The notes beneath the pieces were generated by a model. That model was not told where the DNA came from. It did not search any database and saw nothing but the letters and a program-made list of their open reading frames with translations. A program made the position numbers and the translations under genes. This document shows, in pieces, positions 17,590-25,850 of a DNA stretch of 64,000 nt (the first letter of the stretch is position 1; each line of letters starts with the position of its first letter). The stretch is from Catenulispora acidiphila DSM 44928. GTDB taxonomy: Bacteria > Actinomycetota > Actinomycetes > Streptomycetales > Catenulisporaceae. Where the stretch lies: contig NC_013131.1 in the NCBI RefSeq assembly GCF_000024025.1, positions 2,480,001 to 2,544,000 of the forward strand, written 5' to 3'.

Positions 17590-19389
17590 TTACCCGTAGT
17601 ACGGCGGCGGGTCCTGTTGCTGCCCGCCATACGGATCGGATCCATATGGATTGGTGGCATACGGGTCGGACTCATACGGATCGGCGCCATACGGATCGGT
17701 CGTCCTATAAGGCTTCCCATAGGGATCGACCGCCGGCTGCGGCTGAGGCTGAGCTTGTGGCTGTGGCTGTGGCTGTGGCTGCGGCTGCGGCTGCGGCGCG
17801 GGCGCCGGGAACGGCGCCGGACGCGGCATCCGGTGCGGACCGCTACCACTCCCCACCCGCGTGCCATCCGAATTCCACTCACCGCTCCGACGACTCTCCG
17901 GCATGCGCGGGACCGGCGCCGGCCGCCCAGCGGCACCGCCGACTGCACCGCCGACTGCACTGCCGCCTGCACTGCCGGCCGGGCGCGCCGGGCGCGTCCC
18001 CACGACAGTGTCCTGGGTCAGCGCGTCCTCGTCGTTGAGGTCGTCGATGACGCTGCGGCGGCCGCCGCGCGCTCCACGACCTTCGCGCAGGTCTGTGTAC
18101 TCCAGGCGGGAGCTCTGCGACTCCGCGCCGTGACCCTCGCCGGAGGCGAAGTACGCGGCCAGCGCCGTGGTGATCGGCACCGCCGCGGCCAAGCCGATCG
18201 AGCCCACCAGCGTGCGCACGATCTCCTCGGCCACCACCTCGGCGCCGGCCGCACCGCTCCAGCCCTGGCTGGAAGTGGTCATTAGGACGAACAACGGCAA
18301 GCTGCCGCCCGCATACGCCAACACCAGAGTGTTGACGGTCGAGCCGATATGGTCCCGGCCGATCCGCATACCGACGCGGAACAACTCGCCGGCTCCCATA
18401 CTCGGATCCGCGGCCTTCAGCTCCCAGACCGAGGACACCTGCGTCGCGGTGACGTCGTTGAGCACACCGAGGGCGCCGATGATGATGCCCGCCAGCAGCA
18501 GACCCTGGACGTCGACCTTGTGGAAGTAGCCCGCGACGGTCGCGGCGTTGTCGTCGCCGAGCCCGGTCAGGTGGGCCAGCTTGGTACCCGCTTCTCCGAG
18601 GACACCGATCAGGCCCAGACTCAGCGCCGTCCCGAGCACGGCCACCGATGTCCGCACGGACACCCCGTGCGTCGCATACAGCGCCGCGAACAGGATGATG
18701 CCCGCGGTGACCGCCGCCACCTCGATGGAGTTCTCCCCGCCGACAATCGCCGGCAGCGTGAACTTCACGAGCACCGCGAACGACACCGCCAGCGCCGCGA
18801 TCGCCCCGGCACCACGCCAGCGCCCGATCACCAGGACGAACAGCGCGAACGCGATCCCCAGGCTCATCAGCGGCGGACCGCGCTGGAAGTCCTTGATGTC
18901 GTACTGGCCGTCCGCCGGCTGGCTCTTGTCGTAAGTGAGGACCAGATCGTCACCGACCGAGTACTTCGGCGTGGTCGGGTCCACCCCCACGGTCACCGTG
19001 GCGGTCGAGCCCTTGGTGGGCCCGTTGGTGATGTGGATGGTGAGCTTGTCGTTGGTGGCGTCCTGCCCGCCGGGCGCCGTGGTGCCGCCCGCCGGCGCCG
19101 TGCCGCCGTCGGCACCAGGCTGCACCAGCGCCGAGGCCGTCACCGTCCCCTGCACCCACACCTGCGGCGGGATCGGGGACTTCGACGCCGCCGGCCACAG
19201 CAGCACCAGCCCGGCCACCGCCGCCGCGGCCACCGGCAGCAACAGCGCGGTGATCAGGGTCCGCAGCCGGCGCGAGGCCGGCGCGGCCGGACCGTGCCCG
19301 TGCGAGTGCCCGTGGGACTGTCCGTGACCGGACCCGCCCCGGTCGGCACGGTCCTGCGCAGACCTCGAACGTCGGCTGCTCACGGCCAT
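17590..19389 (-). CDS. YibE/F-family membrane protein
   Basis: A 599-residue membrane protein. Following a His/Ser-rich basic N-terminus there is one TM helix, an extracytoplasmic beta-rich domain (about residues 60-150, with YSVGDDLVLTYDKS), and then seven or so TM helices containing the YibE/F block: LFAALYATHGVS, GIIIGALGVLNDVTATQVSSVWEL, RVGMRIGRDHIGSTVNTLVLAYAGGSLP. The function of the family is not established; transport of a small molecule has been suggested. The C-terminal 80 residues are Pro/Gln dipeptides followed by D-P-Y-x repeats, and the DNA there is visibly repetitive. The start at 19389 was chosen for GGAGA 4 bases upstream of ATG; the longer frame adds an improbable leader. 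Confidence 0.9.
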   Translation of the reverse strand: MAVSSRRSRSAQDRADRGGSGHGQSHGHSHGHGPAAPASRRLRTLITALLLPVAAAAVAGLVLLWPAASKSPIPPQVWVQGTVTASALVQPGADGGTAPAGGTTAPGGQDATNDKLTIHITNGPTKGSTATVTVGVDPTTPKYSVGDDLVLTYDKSQPADGQYDIKDFQRGPPLMSLGIAFALFVLVIGRWRGAGAIAALAVSFAVLVKFTLPAIVGGENSIEVAAVTAGIILFAALYATHGVSVRTSVAVLGTALSLGLIGVLGEAGTKLAHLTGLGDDNAATVAGYFHKVDVQGLLLAGIIIGALGVLNDVTATQVSSVWELKAADPSMGAGELFRVGMRIGRDHIGSTVNTLVLAYAGGSLPLFVLMTTSSQGWSGAAGAEVVAEEIVRTLVGSIGLAAAVPITTALAAYFASGEGHGAESQSSRLEYTDLREGRGARGGRRSVIDDLNDEDALTQDTVVGTRPARPAGSAGGSAVGGAVGGAAGRPAPVPRMPESRRSGEWNSDGTRVGSGSGPHRMPRPAPFPAPAPQPQPQPQPQPQPQAQPQPQPAVDPYGKPYRTTDPYGADPYESDPYATNPYGSDPYGGQQQDPPPYYG

Positions 19390-19529
19390 CGGCTCTCCGT
19401 GGGTCGGTGGTGCTGGGACGGCGCCCCGAACCCGCAGGGTGGGTGGGTCCGGGCTGCCGCCACACGATAGCGGCTGAAGGTAAGAACGCCGCCCGGCAGT
19501 GAACATCTTTGCGGATTTTTGACTGGTGC

Positions 19530-19700
19530 CGATGGCGGTCGAAGCGGTCGTGGTCAGTCGTCCTCGGTTTCGTGGCTCGGTCGTGGGCCGGTCGTGGTTC
19601 GGTCGTGGGTCGGTTGTCCTCGTCTCCTAGTCGGCTTCGTAGTCGGTCGTGGGTCGGTCGTGGTCAGTTCTGGTTAGTCGTCCTCGCTTTCCTCGTCGCT
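19530..19700. repeat. Degenerate GT-rich repeat region
   Basis: The stretch between the YibE/F start and the YnfA gene is built from variants of GGTCGTGG and GTCGTCCTCG in irregular order. No promoter or gene was recognised in about 400 bases, apart from the AGGAGG of ynfA at 19782-19787. Confidence 0.6.
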
Positions 19701-19796
19701 TTCGGAGCCGGTCTCGGGGTCGTGGCGGGCGACGCCCTAGGCTGGCGGCGCGGTGGCGGTCCCGCCGCGAGTGCGTGAGCCAGGAGGTCAGGTGCA

Positions 19797-20129
19797 GTGG
19801 TGGTCGCGAGGTCTGTCGCATTGTTCGTCGTCGCGGCGGTCCTGGAGATCGGCGGCGCGTGGCTGATCTGGCAGGGCGTGCGGGAGCATCGCGGCTGGGG
19901 ATGGACGGCCTGCGGCGCGATGAGTCTGGCGCTGTACGGATTCATCGCGACGCTTCAGCCCTCCGCCGACTTCGGGCGGGTCCTGGCGGCTTACGGCGGT
20001 GTGTTCGTGGCGGGCTCCTTGCTCTGGGCGTGGGTGGCCGACGGCTACCGGCCGGACCGCTTCGACCTCATCGGCGCGGCGGTCTGCCTGGTCGGCATGG
20101 GCGTCATCATGTACGCGCCACGTCGGTGA
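19797..20129 (+). CDS. YnfA-family (UPF0060) small membrane protein
   Basis: A 110-residue integral membrane protein with four TM helices and the UPF0060/YnfA pattern: [72 protein letters not shown]. YnfA is structurally related to small multidrug resistance exporters. The GTG at 19797 has AGGAGG 9 bases upstream; the adjacent GTG at 19800 is an equally valid start. It lies 24 bases ahead of the metallo-hydrolase gene, likely an operon. Confidence 0.93.
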   Translation: MVVARSVALFVVAAVLEIGGAWLIWQGVREHRGWGWTACGAMSLALYGFIATLQPSADFGRVLAAYGGVFVAGSLLWAWVADGYRPDRFDLIGAAVCLVGMGVIMYAPRR

Positions 20130-20153
20130 GGCGGCATCGGGCATCATCGACGT

Positions 20154-20894
20154 ATGCGGGTGACGGTGTTGGGCGGCAGCGGCGCGTTTCCGACGGCTGA
20201 CAGCGCGTGCAGCGGGTTCCTCCTACACCACGACGGGTTCTCCCTTCTGGTCGATGCGGGCTACGCAGTCCTGCCGCGTCTTCTGGAACTGATGCCGGCC
20301 GAGCAGTTGGACGCCGTCTACATCAGCCATGGTCATCCGGACCACTGCGCCGATCTCAATCCCCTGCTTCGCGCCCGGGCGTTCGGCGGAGCCGACCCCG
20401 ATCCGCTGCCGGTGTACGCGCCGCCCAGGGCCCTGGACGCCGTACTCGCACTGGACCGGCCCGGCATGCTCGACGCAGCGCTGACCCGCCACGACTTCGA
20501 GCCGGGAGCGGCCTTCTCCGTCGGACCGTTCGAGCTACGGACCGCGCTGCTGCCGCACTGGCTGCCCAACGCGGCGGTGCGCGTCGCAGCCGGCGGCCAC
20601 TCTGTCGTCTACACCGGCGACGGCGGTCCGGACCCCGCGCTCGTCGAGTTGGCGCGGGGCGCGGACACGCTCATCGCGGAGGCCTCGTATCCGGAAGTGA
20701 TGGACGCCGATTCCGTCCGCTACCTGTCGACCGCCCGGCAGGTGGCACGGCAGGCGAGCGAAGCTGGGGTGGGCAGGCTGGTGCTGACGCACCTGATGCC
20801 TGGCTCAGAGCCGGGGGAGTACCTCGACGCCGCGGCGAAGGAGTACACCGGGCGCACCGGCGTCGCCACCGGCGGCCTGTCCTTCGACGCCTAG
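20154..20894 (+). CDS. Metallo-beta-lactamase-fold hydrolase (RNase Z-like)
   Basis: A 246-residue MBL-fold protein. The zinc-binding signature is YISHGHPDHCADLNPLL, followed by VYTGDGGPDPALVELARGADTLIAEASYP and VLTHLMPGSEP with the distal His. The start MRVTVLGGSGAFPT and the internal layout resemble the ElaC/RNase Z-related group, but the exosite for tRNA is not evident, so a general phosphodiesterase or hydrolase role is more cautious. The ATG lies 24 bases after ynfA; cotranscription is likely. Confidence 0.92.
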   Translation: MRVTVLGGSGAFPTADSACSGFLLHHDGFSLLVDAGYAVLPRLLELMPAEQLDAVYISHGHPDHCADLNPLLRARAFGGADPDPLPVYAPPRALDAVLALDRPGMLDAALTRHDFEPGAAFSVGPFELRTALLPHWLPNAAVRVAAGGHSVVYTGDGGPDPALVELARGADTLIAEASYPEVMDADSVRYLSTARQVARQASEAGVGRLVLTHLMPGSEPGEYLDAAAKEYTGRTGVATGGLSFDA

Positions 20895-20911
20895 CCGACC
20901 CGCCGCCCCGC

Positions 20912-21664
20912 TCAACCGGCCGTCACACCCACCGGACCGGAATCGCTCGGCGCGTGCTCGGTGTCGCCGCTGTACTTCGCCGAGGCGGTGTGCTCGCCCG
21001 GACCCACCTCGGCCTGCACCATCGCGCGCCCGCTGGACAGCGGGATCGGACCGGACGAGGCACCGTCGATGGAGAACTCCACACTGCCGGTCGCCTCCGC
21101 GGCGCCCGCGGTGCGGTGCGCCGGAGACACACGCGCCGTCATCGTCACGGTGCCGTCTTCAGCGACCTTCGCCACGGACAGCTTGGTGACCGTGGCGGTC
21201 TCGTCCGCCGCGGAGTGCTTCGAGGTGGGACTCTGCGGGTTCTTGGAACCGCCGGATGCCGGACCGCCTGTGGACGCGCTGGCGTTGGTGCCATGCGTGG
21301 CGGCCTTCGTTCCGTGGGCGGCCGCACCGCCCGCATGCCGGGTCGGGTGGGTGGTGGAGTGGCCCGCCCCGGTGTGACCCGTCTTGTGCGATGCCGTGTG
21401 GCCTGCCCCGGCGTGCCCGGTCGTGTGCCCCGGACGGCCGGTCTTGTGGCTGCCGGCCTTGCCGCCGGCATGACTCCCGCCACTCCCGCCCTTGCCGCCG
21501 GCGTGCGTCCCGGTCTTGCTGCCGGCGTGCCCGGTCCCCGGCGCCGTGGGCTGTCCGGCGGCGAACGCCACGCCGGGCGCCAGCATCAGCGCGGCGGCCG
21601 TGGCGGCGGCCACCGCCCCCGAGCAGCGGCGGGTACGGGACGCGGTCGAAGTCGTGCGAAACAT
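20912..21664 (-). CDS. Secreted protein with His/Gly/Thr-rich repeats and an Ig-like domain
   Basis: The 250-residue product has a signal peptide (basic start, AVAAATAAALMLAPGVAFA, cleavage near residue 36). Residues about 40-135 are a low-complexity stretch of G-H/T-H-A-G/K-T-G repeats, His-rich enough to suggest metal binding. Residues about 155-250 form an Ig-like bacterial domain: VTMTARVSPAHRTAGAAEATGSVEF, then AEVGPGEHTASAKYSGDTEHAPSDS. ATG 21664 has GGAGG 6 bases upstream. The protein is probably wall-associated or released; no anchoring motif is seen. Function unknown. Confidence 0.85.
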   Translation of the reverse strand: MFRTTSTASRTRRCSGAVAAATAAALMLAPGVAFAAGQPTAPGTGHAGSKTGTHAGGKGGSGGSHAGGKAGSHKTGRPGHTTGHAGAGHTASHKTGHTGAGHSTTHPTRHAGGAAAHGTKAATHGTNASASTGGPASGGSKNPQSPTSKHSAADETATVTKLSVAKVAEDGTVTMTARVSPAHRTAGAAEATGSVEFSIDGASSGPIPLSSGRAMVQAEVGPGEHTASAKYSGDTEHAPSDSGPVGVTAG

Positions 21665-21842
21665 GGTTGTCCTCCAGATCGATCGTGATCGGTGGCCATC
21701 CGGTCCGGCGACGGGCTGTCGGCGCGGTTCCCGGTGGTGAGAACAACTCTCCCGGACATCCACAAAGCGGACATCCGTCATCATGCTGAGATAAGCCTGC
21801 TGTTATCGGACGAGGCCGAATGGGTGACCACCGGCCGACCGA

Positions 21843-23006
21843 TCACTCCTCGTCGAGGAATCCCATCCGCCGTCCGAGCACCGGATCGGTCTCCCACCAG
21901 GGGCGGGTCCGCTTCGCCTCTTCGCCGGCGGGTGCGGCGCCGACGGTCGCCGGGGAAGTATGAGAAATAGACGCCGGGCTGGACGCGTCTACGTCATCCT
22001 GCGCATCCGCACCGCCGCCGACGCTGGGCGCACCGCCGCTGCCGACACCGCCGCCGCCCACACCGACCCCGGCGCCGACACCACCACCCGAACCGGAAGC
22101 CGTCCCGTAGACGATCGCCCCCTCAGCCTCCAAAGCGTCCAGCTCGGCGTCCACCTCGGCGGCCCGGTCGCGGTCCTCGTCGAACATCCGCCGCCACAAC
22201 GCGCCCAGGAACGGCACCCCGGCCAGGTCGCCGATGAGCCACAACGCCCCGCCGCCCCACACCTGATCCTGCTTGGGCGTCAGCCCTCCCGGCCGGTTCA
22301 GCGCCGTGTACCAGTCCCCGGCGACCAAGTGGTGCCCCAGCATCAGCGTCAAGCCCAGCGCACCGTCGGCGATCGCTTCGGCGAACGTGATCCACACCGA
22401 CACCAGGTGCGGGTACTCCTTCGGCACCGGGTCCAGGCGCAGCCGTGTCCAGTAGTAGAAGAACCCCAGCGCGCTCAGCGCGAAGCTCAGTACCCACGCC
22501 GCGCCGCGCGAGCGCAGCGTGTCCTCGTAGATCGGCGAGAAGTAGACGGTGAACGGCGTCACCAGGAACACGATCGACACCACGGCCGGGAACGTCAGCA
22601 GCGCCGCGATCCGCGTCGCCAGCACCCACCGGACCAGCGCGGCCAGCCGCCTCGGGCCGCCCTCGATCGCCATGGTCAGCGGCATCCCGAGCGCCAGGAA
22701 CAGCGGCACCACCATGAGCAGCGTGATGATCTGCACGGCGCGCGGCCAGAACATCACCTGCTGGTAGACCGCCAGGAAGGACATCGTGGTCCAGGCGAAC
22801 AGCACCAGGCCGAGCAGGAAGAGCACCGTGCGGTACAGCGGCCAGTGGCCGCCACGCCGCCGGACCACCACCGTGCCGGCGACGTAGAGCGCCGCGATGA
22901 CCAGCAGTATCGCCCCCACGTAGGGGTTCAGCCGCCACGCCGAGCCCACCTGGGACTCGCCCAGCGGAGCGGGCAGCGGAACGGCCGTCAAGGCTGGCGT
23001 CACCAT
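21843..23006 (-). CDS. CtaG/caa3-type cytochrome c oxidase assembly-like membrane protein
   Basis: A 387-residue protein with about seven TM helices in residues 28-270, matching the cytochrome c oxidase assembly (caa3_CtaG) family: YRTVLFLLGLVLFAWTTMS, VYQQVMFWPRAVQIITLLM, DGALGLTLMLGHHLVAGDWY and DQVWGGGALWLIGDLAGVPFL, with conserved histidines that could bind copper. The C-terminal region is an acidic helix, a Gly-rich linker and then WWETDPVLGRRMGFLDEE, an end typical of actinobacterial members. It probably helps copper delivery to cytochrome oxidase. The start at 23006 is followed by a hydrophobic N-terminus; no strong ribosome binding site is visible. Confidence 0.9.
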   Translation of the reverse strand: MVTPALTAVPLPAPLGESQVGSAWRLNPYVGAILLVIAALYVAGTVVVRRRGGHWPLYRTVLFLLGLVLFAWTTMSFLAVYQQVMFWPRAVQIITLLMVVPLFLALGMPLTMAIEGGPRRLAALVRWVLATRIAALLTFPAVVSIVFLVTPFTVYFSPIYEDTLRSRGAAWVLSFALSALGFFYYWTRLRLDPVPKEYPHLVSVWITFAEAIADGALGLTLMLGHHLVAGDWYTALNRPGGLTPKQDQVWGGGALWLIGDLAGVPFLGALWRRMFDEDRDRAAEVDAELDALEAEGAIVYGTASGSGGGVGAGVGVGGGGVGSGGAPSVGGGADAQDDVDASSPASISHTSPATVGAAPAGEEAKRTRPWWETDPVLGRRMGFLDEE

Positions 23007-23467
23007 GGGTCCTGACCCCTGCTCATATCGTCGTGCGTGGTGGTTCCGCCCCGAAAAGGACGGGAAGCGCAGCCATTTTATGACTCCGCTCCGCGATCTC
23101 GGCGGGCAGGTCCCGTCGGCAGCGGTGTCGGGGTGTCGGAGTGTCGGACCCGATCGATCCGCGGCTCGCCGATATGTCAGTATTCTGCGATACTGATGAT
23201 CAGCGCGGTGATCTTCCGGACACGCGCTGTCATCACCGCCCGAGGTTTACCGATCTCCGAAGCCCAGCACGGCGATCCATGGCCCGCCAATGGTGGCGCG
23301 CCACGGAACGAGCGCCTCAAGTGAGCAACCCCTGTCGTGTATTAGGAGTCTGAGTAGGGCATCCTAAGTAGAGGCGGTGGGTGCGCGGCAGCGGGCCCGA
23401 TCACGACGGCGCAGTCGGCTCCGGTTCCCCGGGCACGGCTGCGTGCTTGGCAGAAAGGGCCGTTGAC
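23007..23467. other. Intergenic region (461 bp) between divergent CtaG-like and DUF475 genes
   Basis: No gene or tRNA was recognised. It holds a triple GGTGTCGG-type motif near 23127-23150, the perfect palindrome at 23177-23196, and the AAAGGG ribosome binding site of the DUF475 gene. A yybP-ykoY manganese riboswitch, common before TerC genes, was looked for and not recognised. Confidence 0.5.
23177..23196. promoter_or_regulatory. Inverted repeat, candidate operator
   Basis: TCAGTAT and ATACTGA (7-bp perfect arms) flank TCTGCG. It lies in an AT-richer patch of the divergent intergenic region, as expected for a dimeric regulator site. Confidence 0.5.
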
Positions 23468-24538
23468 ATGCGCGGACGGGACTTCGGTGTCGCCTACGGT
23501 GCCACCCTCCTGGGATTAGTGCTCGCTCTGTGGCTCGGCGGCATCCGATCGGCGACCGTCGTGGCGATGCTGGCGGTGCTGGAGGTGGCTCTGTCCTTTG
23601 ACAACGCGGTCGTGAACGCGACGGTGTTGCGCCGGTTCGACCTGCGCTGGCAACGCATCTTCCTCACAGTCGGCGTGTTGATCGCGGTCTTCGGGATGCG
23701 TTTGGTCATCCCGATGGCGGTGCTGGTCGCGGTCACCCGGCAGAGCCCGTTTCATGTACTGAGCAGCTCCGTCCACGATCCGAACGGCTACGCCCACGAG
23801 ATCCTCGGGGTGCAACCGCTGATCGCGGCGTTCGGCGGGGTCTTCCTGCTGATGATCGCCATGGACTTCTTCCTCAGCGGGCACGACCTGATCTGGCTGC
23901 CGTTCTTCGAGCGGCGGCTGGCCGCGTTCGGCGAGCGCTTCAAGCCGCTGGCGCTGGAAGCCTTCCAGGTGGTCGGCGTCGTGCTCTTCCTGTTCGTCGC
24001 GGCGGGGACCTTCGCGACCGACCATCCGGTGGGCGTCCCGATCGCGGGCGTCATCGGGCTGGCCACGTACTTCACCATCAAGCGGCTCTCGGATGCCGCG
24101 GCGGACCGCAGCGAGTCGCTGGCCGACGAGGCGGACGAGACGCCACCGCAAGGCCGCCAAGCTTTGATGCTCTTCATATACCTGGAAGTCCTTGACGCCA
24201 CCTTCTCCTTCGACAGCGTCATGGGTGGCTTCTCCGTCACCGTCGACATCGCGCTGTTCACCATCGGCCTGGGCATCGGCGCCGCGTATGTCCGCAGCCT
24301 GACGGTGTTCCTGGTCCGCAAGAAGACGCTCGACCGGTACGTCTACCTCGAACACGGCGCGTACTACTCGATCGGCGTGCTCGCGGTATTGCTGCTGGTG
24401 GAGATCGGCCCGGACGTGCCGGACTGGCTCGCCTCGGTCGCGGGCACCTCGATGATCGTGGCGGCCTTCATCCATTCGGCGGTGAAGGCAAAGGGGGAAG
24501 ACCCGGCGGGCGCGGAGCACCCAGCGCTGAAATCCTGA
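23468..24538 (+). CDS. DUF475 / TerC-family integral membrane protein
   Basis: A 356-residue protein with about nine TM helices belonging to the DUF475 branch of the TerC superfamily, implicated in tellurite resistance and metal (Mn) export or loading of secreted proteins. The two hallmark acidic TM motifs are LEVALSFDNAVVNA (Asp45, Asn46) and LEVLDATFSFDSVMGGF, plus FFLSGHDLIWLPFFE. The ATG at 23468 has AAAGGG about 8 bases upstream; an in-frame extension to 23381 would add 29 low-complexity residues and is unlikely. Monocistronic. Confidence 0.92.
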   Translation: MRGRDFGVAYGATLLGLVLALWLGGIRSATVVAMLAVLEVALSFDNAVVNATVLRRFDLRWQRIFLTVGVLIAVFGMRLVIPMAVLVAVTRQSPFHVLSSSVHDPNGYAHEILGVQPLIAAFGGVFLLMIAMDFFLSGHDLIWLPFFERRLAAFGERFKPLALEAFQVVGVVLFLFVAAGTFATDHPVGVPIAGVIGLATYFTIKRLSDAAADRSESLADEADETPPQGRQALMLFIYLEVLDATFSFDSVMGGFSVTVDIALFTIGLGIGAAYVRSLTVFLVRKKTLDRYVYLEHGAYYSIGVLAVLLLVEIGPDVPDWLASVAGTSMIVAAFIHSAVKAKGEDPAGAEHPALKS

Positions 24539-24609
24539 CAGACCGGCCGCGCGGCGCGGCGGAGGAGACCGTCACCGACGGCCGTTCGCCTGCCGCGTCC
24601 CCGGCTCAG

Positions 24610-25083
24610 TCAGGAAGCGCGGTGCCCTCCGCCCGCCTTGCCCGCCGTGTGCACAGCGACGGCGACCCGCCACGTCTGGAGCATGACGAGCTCTGATATG
24701 CGCCATCCCTTGTCGGTGCGCCGGAAGTTGACGGAGTAGTAGCCCCCGCCGGGGTTCCAGATGTCGCCCTTCTGCCCGGGCACCCGCACCGACATCGGGT
24801 TGAAGAAGTGCGCCTCGGCACAGGCGCTGTCCCCGTGGATCTCGAAGCGCCGGTTGACGATCAGGTGGGCCCGGACCGGGACCTGCGTGAGCGACTTCTC
24901 CAGCCACTGCTGCGCGTCGTCCACCGACCCCCGGGGACCGCCGCTGGACTGGTAGTCGAAGACTGCGTCCGGCGTCGACAGACGTGTGAGTTCGGTCACT
25001 TGGTCGGTGTCGATCGCGACCGCGTACGCCGTGAGCAGGTCGTCGAGAGCGAACCGGTCGGTCACAGCGCGCTCGGTGTTCAA
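24610..25083 (-). CDS. SnoaL-like / NTF2-fold protein
   Basis: About 157 residues with the SnoaL-like cone fold: FALDDLLTAYAVAIDTDQVTELTRLSTPDAVFDY at the N-terminus, LIVNRRFEIHGDSACAEAHFF and GGYYSVNFRRTDKGWRISEL in the sheet. Members include steroid isomerases, dehydratases, polyketide cyclases and limonene epoxide hydrolase relatives, so the reaction is not predictable. The start was set at TTG 25083 because GGAGG lies 5 bases upstream; an ATG at 25107 would give 165 residues but has no ribosome binding site. Divergent from the anti-sigma-type ATPase. Confidence 0.85.
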   Translation of the reverse strand: MNTERAVTDRFALDDLLTAYAVAIDTDQVTELTRLSTPDAVFDYQSSGGPRGSVDDAQQWLEKSLTQVPVRAHLIVNRRFEIHGDSACAEAHFFNPMSVRVPGQKGDIWNPGGGYYSVNFRRTDKGWRISELVMLQTWRVAVAVHTAGKAGGGHRAS

Positions 25084-25229
25084 GGGTGCCTCCAAATGAA
25101 CGTGCATTCGCAGGAGTGAATCAGCCGTGCAGGGGGCATGACTGCCATCGCACGGGCAGCATGGCAACTGTACCGACGGCGGGGGAGCCGTTCCGAAACG
25201 GGACGAAGCGCGCCACTACGTGTGAGGTG

Positions 25230-25724
25230 ATGGAAGTGCTCGGGGTCGGGCGGGAGCCGAGATGCGGCTACCGGATCACCTTCGCTGTGCCCACGAAATC
25301 CGAGGGCGCGGCGGCGGCGCGCCGCGTGGCGCGCGAGGTCTTCGTCGACTGGGGCCTGGACCTCGACGAGACGATGGTCGACTCGGCGATCGTGATCATC
25401 AGCGAACTGGTCACCAACACCGCCAAGCACGCGGCGCTGTTGTGCCGCCAGGCGGAGGTGACACTGGCGCTGGAGTACGACTGCCTGAGCGTGGCCGTCC
25501 ACGACCGCCACCCGCATCGGCCCAAGGCGTTGCTGAGTCCGCACCCCGACGACAGCGGCGGCTGGGGACTGCAACTGGTGCGCGACCTGACCGCGGAGGT
25601 CGGCGGACGCACCGAGGTGCCGGCCGATGAGGACGGCGGCGGCAAGACGGTACGAGTCGAGTTGCCGCTGCGGGCGAACAACAGGTACTGGGAGTACGAA
25701 GAGAGCGCAGTCGGGGCGGCTTAA
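25230..25724 (+). CDS. ATP-binding anti-sigma-factor-type protein (HATPase_c_2)
   Basis: The product contains a stand-alone GHKL ATPase domain like SpoIIAB/RsbW: AAARRVAREVFVDWGLDLDETMVDSAIVIISELVTNTAKHA (N-box with ELVTNTAKHA), then VHDRHPHRPKALL (G1-like) and GGWGLQLVRDLTAEVGG (G2). Such proteins bind and phosphorylate anti-sigma antagonists or act as partners of sigma factors; Streptomyces-type genomes carry dozens of them. No sigma factor or STAS gene is adjacent. The start is uncertain: ATG 25230 (164 aa) follows GAGGTG very closely, and ATG 25161 (187 aa) is an alternative. Confidence 0.85.
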   Translation: MEVLGVGREPRCGYRITFAVPTKSEGAAAARRVAREVFVDWGLDLDETMVDSAIVIISELVTNTAKHAALLCRQAEVTLALEYDCLSVAVHDRHPHRPKALLSPHPDDSGGWGLQLVRDLTAEVGGRTEVPADEDGGGKTVRVELPLRANNRYWEYEESAVGAA

Positions 25725-25793
25725 GCCGGTTCCCCCTATATAGACCGCATTGGTCTGCATCGCATAAGCCTCCACACCGCTCAGCGAAAACGC

Positions 25794-25828
25794 ATGGTGC
25801 GCACCCGAACATCCGGGACGCGCACCAT
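25794..25828. terminator. Bidirectional hairpin terminator
   Basis: ATGGTGCGC pairs with GCGCACCAT, and the stem continues through CCG/CGG, between the convergent ATPase and FHA-ABC genes. The minus-strand side runs into GCGTTTTC, the plus-strand side into TATTGCGTCTTC. Confidence 0.75.
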
Positions 25829-25850
25829 TATTGCGTCTTCTGCCTTGCGT

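Noticed and set aside
19509-19778. Small plus-strand gene before ynfA
   Set aside because: Composed of GT-rich repeats with an Arg/Ser/Val product and no ribosome binding site.
23200-23467. yybP-ykoY manganese riboswitch before the TerC-like gene
   Set aside because: The conserved loop sequences of that riboswitch could not be found.
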